Positions 35,217-35,689 of a DNA stretch of 35,689 nucleotides are shown here, piece after piece. Origin of the DNA: Balneolaceae bacterium (GTDB taxonomy: Bacteria > Bacteroidota > Rhodothermia > Balneolales > Balneolaceae); assembly GCA_007118695.1 (NCBI GenBank), contig SKRC01000128.1:1-35689 (forward strand), given 5' to 3'. The first letter of the stretch is position 1; the number at the start of each line of letters is the position of its first letter. The position numbers were made by a program, and so were the translations under genes. The notes below the pieces were generated by a model. That model was not told where the DNA came from. It was given only the letters and a program-made list of their open reading frames with translations, and did no database searches.

Positions 35217-35689
35217 GTTCATTATTTTCAAATACTTTTTTACAGTTTCCTCCAATCCATAAAACAGTGCATCCGACACCAGCGCATGGCCGATACTGAC
35301 ATCATTCAGATAAGGGACAGTTTCGACGAGGCTGCCCAGGTTGTCCAGGTTCAGCCCGTGGCCGGCATTGACTTTCATCCCTAATCGGTGGATCATCTCC
35401 GCGCCCGTCTTTAACCGTTCAAGTTCGAAATTCCTGGCTTTTTCGTTACTTGCATTGGCATAGGTACCGGTATGGAGCTCCACCACTTCTACACCCAGAT
35501 CAGCCGCGAGTTGAATGTCTTCGGGTACCGGGTCCAGAAACAGACTGATCTCTATTTCATTATCCTGCAGGGCAGGAACTACCCAGTCGCGGTAATCGTC
35601 AAACACGGATGTCATATTGAGACCGCCTTCCGTTGTAAGCTCCTCACGGCTTTCCGGCACAAGCGTGGCCAGCTGGGGAGCTACATCAA
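35199..35689 (-). CDS. pdxJ: Pyridoxine 5'-phosphate synthase, 3' part (runs off the window)
   Basis: PdxJ condenses 1-deoxyxylulose 5-phosphate with aminoacetone 3-phosphate to pyridoxine 5'-phosphate. Visible are VPESREELTTEGG (family VPxxRxExTTEGG), ISLFLDPVPEDI, VVELHTGTYAN, the conserved VNAGHGLN, and SIGHALVSDALFYGLEETV. About 163 residues are present; the N-terminal third, including the first active-site residues, lies beyond 35689. An internal GTG at 35660 is not a start, because the coding frame is clearly PdxJ-like further upstream. The C-terminus is repeat-derived. Confidence 0.93.
   Translation of the reverse strand, partial: DVAPQLATLVPESREELTTEGGLNMTSVFDDYRDWVVPALQDNEIEISLFLDPVPEDIQLAADLGVEVVELHTGTYANASNEKARNFELERLKTGAEMIHRLGMKVNAGHGLNLDNLGSLVETVPYLNDVSIGHALVSDALFYGLEETVKKYLKIMNVKSER

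Overview
This window is a mostly housekeeping stretch of a bacterial chromosome, about 35.7 kb at roughly 48% GC. The division and cell-wall (dcw) gene order, the acid-tailed ribosomal protein S1, a SAM-I riboswitch ahead of an acetylhomoserine-type methionine operon, and the many genes without a Shine-Dalgarno sequence together suggest the Bacteroidota/Balneolota lineage, possibly a marine or halophilic Balneolota. This placement is inferred from gene content; no marker search was possible. The DNPR motif of MurE predicts meso-diaminopimelate peptidoglycan.

Layout. (1) 1-4756, minus strand: rpsT, gpmI, clpC and a strong terminator. (2) 4881-7706, plus strand: cmk and rpsA with a terminator, facing a small unknown gene (7705-7956) and a moxR-type AAA ATPase (8030-9028) on the minus strand. 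(3) 9029-10128: 1.1 kb without a convincing gene, holding degenerate repeats, hairpins and the terminators of the next operon. (4) 10129-25565, minus strand: a compact dcw operon in transcription order mraZ, rsmH, ftsL-like, ftsI, murE, mraY, murD, ftsW, murG, murC, ftsQ, ftsA, ftsZ. Most junctions overlap by 1-4 bases. murF and ddl are absent from it. Ahead of mraZ lies a textbook MraZ operator overlapping a promoter. (5) 25566-29081: repeat-rich spacers around a DUF1684 lipoprotein (minus) and an orphan egtD (plus). (6) 29082-33603, minus strand: promoter, SAM-I riboswitch, terminator, then a CoA-binding-domain protein, metY, metX and hom, forming a methionine-controlled operon that runs from aspartate semialdehyde to homocysteine. 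(7) 33604-35689: a sugar-dehydrogenase remnant, era, and the 3' part of pdxJ, separated by tandem repeats.

The most unusual signal is not a gene. The spacers carry many short tandem arrays with periods of 6, 7 or 15 bases. Heptanucleotide arrays lie at or within about 25 bases of the stop codons of five genes (murD, the DUF1684 gene, hom, era, pdxJ), and one runs into the pdxJ coding end. A 15-base array is in frame with the lipoprotein gene and would encode pentapeptides ending in Ser directly ahead of its signal peptide. I found no CRISPR array, tRNA, rRNA, insertion sequence, prophage or defence system.
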